This document shows positions 9,985 through 20,535 of a DNA stretch of 64,000 bases, one piece after another (positions within the stretch are counted from its first letter, which is position 1; each line of letters starts with the position of its first letter). Under the pieces are notes generated by a model that saw only the letters and a list, made by a program, of their open reading frames with translations, ran no database searches and had not been told where the DNA came from. A program made the position numbers and the translations under genes. This stretch comes from Inonotus obliquus (taxonomy: Eukaryota > Basidiomycota > Agaricomycetes > Hymenochaetales > Hymenochaetaceae), in NCBI GenBank assembly GCA_032164295.1, contig JAJHTX010000006.1, positions 124,001 through 188,000 on the forward strand, written 5' to 3'.

Positions 9985-10657
9985 CGTGCTCGCTCGTTAA
10001 TCTCGCATTTGCAAGTAGGTAATTGTCTACCTGTTATGTAAGCTAACTCCTTTTTTGCCGCATCGCGTTTTTCAGAAATACACGGTGCACTTGTGGTCGG
10101 GGGATGGTTCTGATTTTCGAAGTATAGTGTAGCTAATACTACGAGCCTGCTGAGAAGCTGAGAAGGGAGAGTCTGAGTTTATCCTTTGAAGAAATTTCCA
10201 ATCCTACCAAATAGGAAGGACAGGAAGACACAAATCAGAATCGAAAATTTCCAGAAAAGGCGTCTATTTCGACCCCAGATTTTCCGAGAAATACGGATAC
10301 GGAAGTAGAGAAAGATAATGAAAAGCACGTTATTTTAATCATCTATAAGCGTCCAATGGTCAACGTCTGCTTTCTGCAGGCAGCAACGACAACACTGCGA
10401 CGAAGTGACGACTTGACCTGGTCGCTAGTGCTTCACGATACCCGAAAAGAGGCGCGGTAGTTGTTGCTGACCGACGAAGTTAACGTTGGCCCTGGCGCAC
10501 AGCAACACAAAACAACTCAACAAAAGACGCCGCACGACTATTTTTCTTTGCTTTTCTCCTCCTCTTCTCATTCACGAATATATCAGCGCGGTGCTGGACG
10601 CAGAAACGAAAAACACATTCTCATCGGTTGTACTTTACCAAATACCCGTTTGCCAGT
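9985..10657. promoter_or_regulatory. divergent promoter region between DMAC1-like and RhoGAP genes
   Basis: Non-coding on inspection. It serves the minus-strand small protein and the plus-strand RhoGAP gene. No strong TATA box or named motif recognised. Confidence 0.4.
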
Positions 10658-13600
10658 ATGGTACGAGCGCAGCCGCAAGTACAAATCCCGCAACTAAGCA
10701 TCAATGGAACCGCTTTATCCTCGCACTCGTATTCTTCAAAGCAAACTTCTTCATCGACTTTCTCAAATAATTCAAACCCGGTTGCGCGTCCTCAGAAGAG
10801 TCCAGCAGTTCAAACGCCGACGGTGGAGCTTGACAATGCTTGGGGTTCCAACTTCTGGGTAACTCTCATTGAGCCTCAGGTGCGTTGGGTTCATTTCATT
10901 TCAATAGCCAGCTGGATCATCAAAGACTAATAGATGGATGAATAGAGTCAGACGCCCTTTTATGCGTGCCCTGCGACAGGCCAAGTAAGTTGGGACCCTC
11001 CGGTCGGAAACTTTGTGTGCGTGTCTTTCTCTTTGCTCTCGCCTTTATGCCTCGTCTCATCTCACCTCAAATTGCCTCATTTCTTATGATCACTTCATCG
11101 CATTCGCCATCAAACGCTTATTTGGCTATTCCGATTGACTGTATTCACGAACCTTATGGGGGGGACCCTTTTGCTTGCTTGAATTGCTTATCCCCGATTC
11201 CGCAATTATCGCTGTCTACTGAACTTGGACCTTTCCTTCCGTGCGCCCGCACATTTAATTATGCTTACGACGTCTTGATGATGGCGGTGCCATCTCGGCT
11301 CCCTGATGCATATCTTCTTGCATCGCTGATACTGTTTAATAACGAACCCTTGGCCATTCTAATCAAAACATGGGTGGACGGTGAACGCCGAATGATAGTC
11401 TTCCACCGAGCCCTGAAGGAGAATGGTGGGAGCTGATTGACGAGAGTCGGGGCGGCATACCTTACTATTATCATACGAAGAGCAAGGAGACAGTATGGGA
11501 GCGTCCAGAGGGATTTGTCATTCCTTTGGCTATTCTCCAGGTCAGTCTTCGTATCGCATTCTATATTTGGTCTGGAAATGAAACTGATGAGATCTACTGT
11601 ATCTGATATGTAACCGGTGATGATAATGACGCTGGTCTGGGCTCATGCTGCTGCGGACTGTGCTTGATCTCGATCAGAACACGGCAGTATGTAAACGTCT
11701 CAGCGCTCGGTACTCTCAAGCCTTCGACCCGGAGGCTGTGAAAGCGTACACTGAACTTCAACAGCAACAGCAACAGTCTCATCCTAGCACAGGTGCAGCA
11801 GAGCCTTTTGGACGTCCCGCCGTGCAACGTACGGCATCAGATAATATGGCAGGACATTACGGTACCAACAAAGAAGCATATACGAATGGCTTACAAAGTG
11901 CAGACAAGACAGCGAGGAGACGCTCTGCATCTGCTTCACTTGCTGGATCAACAGGAGCGGCTTCCTCTGCTTCGACAGCTCCGACCATCCGTCTCGTAAG
12001 CAACTCTCAGGGTGCTTCTTCGTCGAAGAACGCCTCTGGTTCAGGATCCGGTGCAGTCTCTCAGACTCCAAAGCGCAGCACATTCGGTCATCCGCACTCT
12101 CATCTTCACCACCATTTTGGAGCTCACGGGTTTGGTGGGACGCACCTTCCTCCTATACCTGCGTCCCCTTATCAGAGCCAGACAGAGGGATCCGATGCGG
12201 AAGAGAAGAGGGACGAGGTAGTGTCGCGGGCGAAGGAGAAGGAGAGAGAAGTTCAGTTAATTCTTGACAAAGATCGAGAGATTCAGCTCGAGAAGGAGAG
12301 AGAGAGGGAACGGGGTCGGCAGCGAGAAAAAGAAAGAGAAAAGGCCAGATTATCGACAGCTTCAGTGCGAAGTAAATCCGCGGGACCTGGCCCTCATCCT
12401 CATCGCCCTCAACAAACGAAACCCCAACAAAGCTTGTCCGCGATTGCATCACGTATAGCCAACGAGCGTGAAGCAGGAAGTATCCCACCTACGCCTGTTT
12501 CGCCTCTTCCACCTACACCTACTTCGGAATCTCATGGACACGGACAGGATGAAGAGGAGTCAGGAAATATTAACTTCGCTCCCCCGGCAGCCTCCTCCCC
12601 TTCACGATCGTTACCCGGTCTTACAGTCAATACGATTGGTCAAGGAAAGACGAAGGATAGCATCCTCCCTACGCCCACGAGTCCCATTACTCCCCTTTCA
12701 ATCCAATCATCGTTCTCATCACTCTCCAGAGGCAAAGGTGTTGATCGCTTATTCGGATCAGCGCAGAACAAAGTGTCTCAGATTCAGAGCCGCATTCCAC
12801 CGCCACCAATGCCGGTATCGCGTAAGAGTATGGGCGCAAGGTCGGATGCTCCTGGGGCGATACGAACACAAGATATCGGAGCGCCGAAACTTGACACTGG
12901 TACGTTGCTATGACGATCACGAAAGCAAGTATCTGACTTATTATGCTTGCTTTCTTACGGAGCAGAGGCGACGTTAAACATGAGTCCAGTGAAAGCAAGA
13001 GCGGAAGGGAGGCCCATCCTACTGAGTATGAAAAAATCATTGGAGGGTGATGTTCCTCGACACAGTACTGGGTATGTACAATCATTGATTTGTTTGTCAT
13101 GGCTTCCCGAGACGTTGACTAGGATCGTTCTGAATCTATTGTAGTGGCAGGCCTATACTACCTGACGACCTCGCAGGCGATATTCAGCAGTTTGTACATA
13201 GTGATTTTGCGAGGCAATACTTTGCAATTCATCGGACCGGGATCATCTTCCGGAAGAAGGTTCCCGTGGAGAAGATGATGGTTTGGCAAAAGGTACGTTT
13301 TATTCGACTTGAAGACTCCATAGCTGGAGTTGAGCGATCTTTCTTGCGAAGGCGCCTCTTCAACAACCTCTACTACTCTTGAACCGAGGTCTGCACAAAG
13401 ATGCCGTAAAGATGTTCAAAGTTATTCAGCGTATCATGGGGGATCGGGACCGCGAACGACCAGTCATACGCCAGCAACCATCAGACTCGCATTTAGGGGG
13501 CGGGGGTGGGCCTACCACTTCATTCACTTCATTAAAAAACACGAGCTCGACGTCGCTGCCGAGCATGGTTTCGGGCATATTGGAAGAAGAGAGATGGCTA

Positions 13601-14773
13601 CTTGGAGAATGTATTACCCATGGGGAGCTAAGAGATGAGATTTATTGCCAGCTTGTAAAGCAGCTGACGGGAAACTCTAACCCGTGAGTCCTTCTCTGAC
13701 GAACCGTGTAAAATGGTAAGACTGACAAGAATTACCCATGATTCAGAGAAAGCTTGTTCAGGGGTTGGCAGTTTATGTGTGTTCTGTTGGTGACTTTCCC
13801 ACCGTCGAAGAACTTCGAGGCGTATCTGCGCTCGTTCATACAACAGAATACAGCACAGACAGAAGGGCGTGTGGATGTGATGGCTAAATATTGTTTACAG
13901 CGCCTCTCGGTCGTCTCAAAGAAGGGTCCCCGCGGGAAGCCGCCTACAGTTGCCGAGATCGAGACTGCATCAGTAAGGAACCAGACCTACTTGAATGATG
14001 TATTACTGACGCAAAACTGACGCGAACGTAATAAGGATGCCGCATTCAATCCTTCGACATTTGGCGAATCTCTGGATGCTATTATCCGTCTCCAAGAGCG
14101 CTCATACCCACATCTCCAAGTCCCTATTATCCTCCCCTTCCTCGCCGATGGAATTCTCGCGCTCGGTGGACTCAAGTCCGAGGGCATCTTCCGTATACCC
14201 GGCGATGGCGACAGTGTTGGTGATCTCAAAATCCGTATTGAGAGAGGTTACTACAACCTTGAGGGAATCGACGACCCGCACGTTCCTGCGAGTCTCTTAA
14301 AGCTCTGGCTTCGCGAACTCGCAGACCCACTCGTGCCGATGGAGCTCTACAATGACTGTGTGGCGTGCTCTAAAGATCCAGAAGCGTGCGTTGCTATGGT
14401 CCCACGTCTCCCGACGATCCAACGTCGCGTCGTGTTATTTGTGATCAGCTTCCTACAGCTGTTTTTGGACGAGAAAGTCCAGACAACGACAAAGATGACG
14501 AGTGCGAACTTGGCACTTGTCATGGCGCCCAATTTGCTCCGGTGTGAGTCGGAGTCTATGACCGTTGTTTTCACGAATGCACCGTACGTGGCCATGTTTT
14601 CCTTCTGTATGACCTTCGTTCTAATAATGTCTGTCAGATATGAGCAGATGTTCGTTCATAATCTTCTCTTACACCTCAAGTGCAACAGAGTGGATCCGGG
14701 ATATGTACCGAAGCATGGTCTCGGAACTACTGTCAACGCTGCGAAGCCACGCAACCGTCGTCCAGGACGGTAA
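10658..14773 (+). CDS. Rho GTPase-activating protein with two WW domains, MyTH4 and RhoGAP (Vilse/ARHGAP39-like architecture)
   Basis: Ten exons (10658-10879, 10946-11016, 11399-11540, 11678-12899, 12966-13071, 13145-13292, 13352-13683, 13747-13972, 14036-14583, 14638-14773) join in frame to 1050 residues. Two WW modules occupy about residues 68-140 (FWVTLIEPQ...GQVSWDPP and GEWWELIDES...ETVWERPEG). A long disordered, Ser/Pro-rich segment with a charged coiled coil spans about 150-580. MyTH4 follows (about 590-820; GRPILPDDLAGDIQQFV, ELRDEIYCQLVKQLTGN). RhoGAP is about 825-1040, with the arginine finger in SEGIFRIPG and KLWLRELADPLVP. The domain order is that of animal Vilse/ARHGAP39. It should switch off Rho/Rac/Cdc42-type GTPases at the cortex; WW domains would bind proline-rich partners. 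The last intron uses GTACGT and frame supports the stop. Confidence 0.88.
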
Positions 14774-15088
14774 TTTGTACTTCACCCATTCTTCACTTCT
14801 TACTGCGAAGTTCCGCCCATGTTCTTGTGTGCTGTTTTCTTTTACACATTGCTATGTTGTTTTGGGGATATAATTTCTTCGTAGATCGCTCGGGTTCTCT
14901 AATTCAATACCTTGTCTGCTACTTCCTCTCATTGGGCTCTTTATACCCCTCTTCTCATGTAACTCCTTCACGTAGAGTAGGCTAGTTCTAACCACTGATA
15001 TTATAGGATCTTTTGTACGGTATTATTGGTCGTCTCCTGGAGGCACCCTGATTTTCCTGTAAATATGTAGGCAGTAATGACAGGATGA
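14774..15088. other. convergent 3' region
   Basis: Short stretch between the stop codons of two convergent genes, presumably both 3' untranslated regions. Nothing else seen. Confidence 0.4.
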
Positions 15089-16802
15089 CTATTCGAACGC
15101 TAGCTTTTGTGGTTGCGATGGCTGTTTCTGACGAATGGAAGATATGTGCTTCGAAGATTTCTTTCCCGAAGAGAGCTTCCAGTCCCCGAACTTGTAATGC
15201 TTGTCAAACTTTCCGTCGTCCGATTTCCAGCGTTCGTCCTCAGAGGTCCTCCAGGGCTTCGATTTTTTTCTGTTTTGATATTTCCTGTTTCGTTGGTGTT
15301 GCCGTGGTTCCTGATCTTGTTTCTGCGGTTCTCGACTGAGTGTCTCGATCCGGGTAATTAACTCAAGAGCCTCGCCCGTGCCAATATTACGTTCTTCCTG
15401 CCAAACGGTACGCGATCCAGCTTCCCTGCGTACTTCCTCAACAAGTTCACGAGTTTTCGCATCTGGTATGACCCCATTCACACGCATCTCTTGAAGAGCA
15501 TCCGCAAAACCGCGTAAATCGTGGAATGCCTCCCAGCGTGTGCGGAGGAGTTCGTTGTATGCTGGGGCAGTACAACCGAAAACGAAGGAGGCGATGGACC
15601 GCGAGCGGGCGTGGTTGAAGATGGAAAGTGCGAGGTGCGGGTCGTGGAATTTGTCTCGGAAGGTGCGGATAAGGGCCGCAAGGAGGTGTGGGTAAGCGGG
15701 TGGTTGGAGGGGGAGGGGGGAAGAGAAGGATGGATTGAGAGAGGGTTCCGTTGTGTCTGCTGTTGACGCTGATGTACTTGCTGAGGCTGGGTCTGGTTGA
15801 GTGGGGTCTGTCTTGTTTTCGGGTTCTGGTTCTGGTTCGGGTTTGTCATTTAAATCAGTTTTCAAACTCGTTTCAGCACGATAGACCGCTTGTCGAGCAG
15901 CCTCTTCATAACGAGCCGACTCGTCAAATACCTCTCTCGCAGCCCATTCGAGTAACTGTTGATCTGTATCACAAAGCTCCATATTCGATAGCTTTCTCTC
16001 GAGCTCCGCATCCTCCCTGGGAGACCACCGAAACTGCCGTGATACGCGACGAAGCTTCCCAAATAAATCGCCAATGTCTGACGTGCCATCGGGTCCATCT
16101 CCAATCCCAACTCCGCTCAATGGATCGAGCCGCGCTGCCTTGTCTGCACGTCTGTCTGCAGCGGTACGCGGTTTCTTTATAGTACCGATTGTAAAATAGT
16201 CCTCTTCTGGTTGTTGTTTCTGTCTCTTGGCGGCATCAAAGATCATGTTAAACATGCTATTGAACACGTCGATTTCTCGTGCGGTCATTGTCTGTCTCTG
16301 TGCGCTAACGATGCCGGGAGGCGTGTAGACCGTTGAACGTGGACGTGACGAGACCGGCATACTATCCAGAGGTGGAAGCTCATCAATGTTCTCGAAGACA
16401 TGCTCCCACGCAGAGTTCGACGAATCAAACAGTGACTCTGTCTCCTTTGAGCCGAACGGACTGGAAAAAAGGCAATAATTAGATCGCTTCCCTTTTGGTG
16501 TGATGAGCTTATGCTTACGGGTTCCGAGAGCTTTCCCCATGCCCCACATCCGTAGTATACTTCCTCGTCTGCCCAAACCTCCTCGACGAAAAGAAATCCG
16601 GATTAAAAGCATTGCGCCGTCTCTGACCTGCAAGCGATCGCCATTTCGAGCTCGGTGTTGGAATGGACTTGAGAACATTGTTCCATACTTCTTCTTCTTC
16701 CTTCCTAGCATCCTCCCGTTGCTTATCCTTCGGTAACGTAGCACGAGGGAAGGATAGATGTGATGCAGCTAAGAACACGAGTTCGCTAGGTGGTCCTTCC
16801 AT
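15089..16802 (-). CDS. Mtf2/Nam1-like mitochondrial gene-expression protein
   Basis: Two exons, 16519-16802 and 15089-16460 (phase-2 intron of 58 nt), 551 residues. The first 60 residues carry helical and basic segments compatible with mitochondrial import (FLAASHLSFPRATLPK). The centre has TAREIDVFNSMFNMIFD and DYFTIGTIKKPRTAADRRAD. The C-terminal third has YPHLLAALIRTFRDKF, LALSIFNHARSRSIASFVFG, and CTAPAYNELLRTRWE...LRGFADALQEMRVNGV, a PPR-like helical pattern seen in fungal Mtf2-like C-terminal domains. Yeast Mtf2/Nam1 couples mitochondrial transcripts to translation with the mitochondrial RNA polymerase. A Pro/Glu/Ser/Thr-rich linker (about residues 290-345) and a very basic, Gln/Lys-rich tail flank the domain. 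It is divergently transcribed from the riboside kinase gene across 258 nt. Confidence 0.65.
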
Positions 16803-17060
16803 GAGAATATGTTCTTAGAAACTCACGAATGGATATACACCTCACATAGTTCGTCGTACTTTTACCCTTGCACCTACACAGCATCTCTCTGAACAGGCAG
16901 CGGACTGCAGGGGAGAAGATATGAGAAGCAAAAGAAAGAAGAAGAAAAGAGGAAAGGACAACTCGAAGTGGTTACGTAATATTGAGAGATTATTATTACA
17001 TAATAAACGAAGTCAACTTGACATTCTTTCGTGCTCATAGACTGTTGCCTTCTCCCATCA
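16803..17060. promoter_or_regulatory. divergent promoter, Mtf2-like / nicotinamide riboside kinase
   Basis: Compact 258-nt shared upstream region with a purine-rich run (AGAAGCAAAAGAAAGAAGAA) near 16922-16960 and a TTATTATTACATAATAA segment near 16987-17005. Assignment as promoter is by position. Confidence 0.4.
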
Positions 17061-18067
17061 ATGGCCAGTGAATCTCGAAAGCGTGTTATACTCGTCGGCG
17101 TGGGGTACGCGCATGGATCTCACGATAATGACGGTGATACTAATTTCGCGTACATTTGCAAGGGTAGAGGGGCAACATGCTCTGGCAAGACAACCTTAGC
17201 GAAGCACTTGAGAAGGTGTCTCCCAAACAGTATAATCATTCATCAGGATGTACGTCGCAATTTCTATTGGATAAGAACAAGATGAATCTATTGGATCATA
17301 AGGATTTTGCGCCTGTGAGTGGTGATTATTTAGCCAACTTTGTCCACACCATTTATACGTTAATAGCCCCAGGAACTCGTCCCAATTCATCCTCAGTATG
17401 GAGTGCAGGACTGGGACGATCCGCCGGGTGCGATCGATTGGCCACGTTTGCAGAAGTTTCTCAAGGAGGTCAAGCAAACCGGTGTAATACCCGATTGGCA
17501 CAAGTCGCACGACCACCTCAATGAGCAAACGGACATCCCTGTTAGCGACCCGACATTCACGCGATGGAAGGAGACGTTCGATCGCCTGTCGAAGCAATAT
17601 GAGGAGAAGGGTGAAGCTATTACCTGGGGCCTTGTTGATGGTTTCCTTTTGTATTGGGACGAAGAAGTCGTTGATTCTCTGGACGCACGTATATTTCTGC
17701 GTGTTTCATACGGAGAACTCAAGAAACGGCGCCACGAGCGTCATGGGTACCATACCGCAGGTAGCTTTACTCCTTGTTTTTTTCCATCTGTAATCAGTCG
17801 GCGTTAGAGCTGAGCTGATACTCACACTTAGTTCAATCCGATCCAGAAGGTTCCCTGTGGCGAGACCCACCGAACTACTTTGACCAGATCGTCTACCCTG
17901 CGTATATCCGTGCACACACGCGGATGTTTATAGACGGTGATATTGAGAATGGTCAATCCATTGGCTTCGTGAAGAACCTCGTCCTGTTTGACTGCGAAAA
18001 ACTGGGCATGGACGAGATATTCGAGAGAGCTGCAGCGGCGGTTTGGGAGGTGTCCAGGCTGGGTTGA
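17061..18067 (+). CDS. NRK1: nicotinamide riboside kinase (Nrk1-like)
   Basis: Five exons: 17061-17104, 17168-17249, 17303-17314 (12-nt microexon encoding DFAP), 17367-17760 and 17832-18067; 255 residues. The joined N-terminus reads ILVGVGGATCSGKTTLAKHL, the Walker A of the NRK/uridine-kinase group, then IIHQDDFAPPQELVP, which contains the DD-F-x-P pair that binds substrate and Mg. Later come VQDWDDPPGAIDW, WGLVDGFLLYWDEEV (Walker B-like region) and LRVSYGELKKRRHERHGYHTA (lid with arginines), and LWRDPPNYFDQIVYPAY. It phosphorylates nicotinamide riboside to NMN in NAD salvage. The microexon is required to restore the conserved DDFxP motif. Length fits the family. Confidence 0.88.
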
Positions 18068-18937
18068 AACCGAGCTATGAGTCGACTAGATTGTAGAGAA
18101 TATATTAGAGAGTTGTATCATGCGTACTGGTGAGTTTCAATTGTATCGCTCAGTTACACGATGAGCTAATACGGCGTAGATAGAATCATTGAACAAGACT
18201 ATTTGGGCATTCGTACACCGAAGGAAACTTGCCATGGAAGTACGAAGATATATCGAACTTCACTCACTTACCGACGATATATACGCCTCCAGAGTCACCA
18301 GATCAAGTACAGCACACATGATCCGGCGGACCAACCTTGATCTGGGACTCGGCTGATTTATACGTGAGATTAGCAAACTAGCTGGAAGATCTCTCAAGGG
18401 AACTTCTCCGGTGAATCCCAATTCCACTATAGCACCCTTTGCTTCCACAACCTGGAATGCGACTTGTTTTAGCCCATCCCGTCCCCTGGACCATGACGAC
18501 AACCCATTCCCGCCGGTTACACGTATTCCAGTACGATAGTTTTTGAGAGCCAGTCAACCCGACGGAGTCCGAAGACTGGGTGGTGTGATATTCAAATGAG
18601 AACGGTAAAGAAGGATATGCTACCACCCTCTTTCCCCCCTTCTTTTTGCTCTCCTGTCTCATTCCTGGCTCCCTGCTTGCATTGCGCTCACGCTGTTCTC
18701 CCCAGATACAGCATCTCCAATCTTCCATCACCGTTTTCTTCCTTCCTTTTAAGAAATCCGCACACTCCTTTTCAAATTTGTGATCTTTTGACGTAGGATC
18801 GATCCGTATTGTCGTCTTGTTGCGCGTCAGTACCTCACACGACGTACTTTTGACAGTCCAATCCAACAGTCCCAATTCTTCTTTGCTTGACGGTTCCCTA
18901 CGTTTTCCCCACCGCCTGTCTATTAGTCATTTTCGCG
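18068..18937. other. intergenic region upstream of secreted protein gene
   Basis: About 870 nt with no credible exon chain on either strand. A pyrimidine-rich tract (CTTTCCCCCCTTCTTTTTGC, 18629 onward) and TTGACAGTCC lie in the final 300 nt, which should be the promoter and leader of the next gene. Confidence 0.4.
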
Positions 18938-19958
18938 ATGCGCTGGTCACTGTGCGTCGCATCCTCAATTCTAATCACGATACCAGTCTTTTCAACCCCT
19001 ATTCCTCGATTACTCTTGAGACGGCGGGGCCTATTCGAAGACACGCTGCAGGCGACAGGGTCTACTGTCGATGAAATCGCAGCAAAGATTACCAATGCGT
19101 TGACGGACGATCCAACACCTTGTTCTCACGTCAAGTCGTTCTTCCAGCAGCTTGCGGCGGGAGAGCAAGAAGGCGGAACGACGACGATCGGTGACCGTGC
19201 TGTTGCTGGTGCCCGGAAGATGCTCGGCCTTCAGTCGGCTGGTGCCGCAGGTCTCGTACAGATGGTCAATGAAATAGTGGAAGGACAACTCTCGAATTCC
19301 ACTACAACTGCCCTGATCCAAGCAGTTCGTGCATTCAACCCCTGTATCGTTTCTCTGTTGAGCTCATCCACTCGCTATTCTAGTTTTCAAACAGCGCGAG
19401 AACGGTTGGTGAGTAGACATTTCATTAAAGCGTCTTACACTTCTCATGTGGACTTTAGCTAGTCTTAAAACCTACAAGTTCCTTCTCGACACGCAGGCAG
19501 CCCTGACAGACCTCACGAACGGTGTCGCGGCGCTCAACAGTACGGGTATAAAGCAAATCGAAGATCTAGCAAACCAAATAAAGCCCGTCTTGGTAGATCT
19601 CGAAGATACGATCGACAAATTCGGTGCTGACTTCAGTGCGCAGCAAATTGCCAACCAGACCAATGAGTACGTGTCTAGCCCCGTTCTAAACCCGATTAGT
19701 CTCTCGTAGCTAATGACCGCGGATAGTATCCAGAATATCCTGTCTCTCGTTGAAGACGGAAACGGGGATGTCCAGAAACTGAAGGGACTCAATGAAGCGA
19801 ACCAGAAGACCGTGAACGAGCTCATTGACACTGCCCAAGATTCTATGAATCAACTCTATGCTGCTGCACAGCAAGCAAGCTCGATTGCCAACTCCCCGCC
19901 CGACATAGACCCATCTCTCTTTAACGGACGTAGGGGCACAACATGTACCGCAGACTGA
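18938..19958 (+). CDS. unassigned secreted or membrane-anchored helical protein
   Basis: Starts MRWSLCVASSILITIPVFST, a good signal peptide or N-terminal anchor, followed by a basic RLLLRRR stretch. The remaining roughly 280 residues are predicted helical: STVDEIAAKITNALTDD, TALIQAVRAFNP, KFLLDTQAALTDLTNGVAAL, KPVLVDLEDTIDKFGADFS, KLKGLNEANQKTVNELID. It ends with DIDPSLFNGRRGTTCTAD and stops at 19958. Introns lie near 19345-19465 and at about 19665-19726 (the acceptor GCGGATAG gives NQTN-DIQNILSLVED). The splice choice near 19345-19465 is ambiguous. I do not recognise a family. The repeated heptad-like helices suggest a coiled-coil bundle. Confidence 0.55.
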
Positions 19959-20535
19959 CTCGTGCTATGCTAACGAACAAACGAAAGGGTTGTCGGATCG
20001 GAATACCCAGTGTACCGTCAGAGAAATTGTGGGCCGAATACCCTCCCTCCAAATTACCTCAAAGCATCAGAATACGGGGACTCAGAGCTGTCGTTTCCAT
20101 AGTATTTCTGTTACCTCGTTTGTATGATACCCGGAAAGTTATAAATAAGTTGGTACAGCAAGGATCGATACGAGTGGCGCAAAAAGAACATTAGGTCGAG
20201 GCTTTATGCATCAGCGTACAATATTGCTAGAATCTTCCTACAAAGTCGCAGGACATCTGACGGTTTGGCAAGACCCCTTCCTGCCCCGGAGAAAGGAGTG
20301 TTAGGACTTTGAAGGGTCGAAGGTTTCCGGTTCGTATTCAACTTTAATTTCATGAGCGTCAATCTTGCACATCACTGTTCTTATTCTCACAGATGACCAG
20401 AATGCTGTGGTACAGCTATCAGCCTCATTGCTGTCGCATGGCTTTCTGAATACCTATCCATCTCCCTCTTACTTGTCCACCTCACCACACTGCAGTCGCT
20501 GACACGCATACTCAAATTGTTCACAAACATCTGCC
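19959..20535. other. intergenic region upstream of kinase-like gene
   Basis: No gene seen. The last 70 nt before 20536 hold CCACCTCACCACACTGCAGTCGCTGACACGC, probably leader sequence. Confidence 0.35.

Noticed and set aside
14640..14873. Alternative reading of the last RhoGAP exon (TEWIRDMYRSMVSELL)
   Set aside because: The spliced frame NAPYEQMFVHNLLLHLKC continues the RhoGAP domain and ends at 14773; the other frame would require a second unsupported intron.
16515..16744. Extended start of the Mtf2-like frame without an intron (MLRYRRISNGRMLGRKKKK)
   Set aside because: The alternative first exon from 16802 joined by a canonical intron gives a better N-terminus; the unspliced version runs through the antisense of another frame of that exon.
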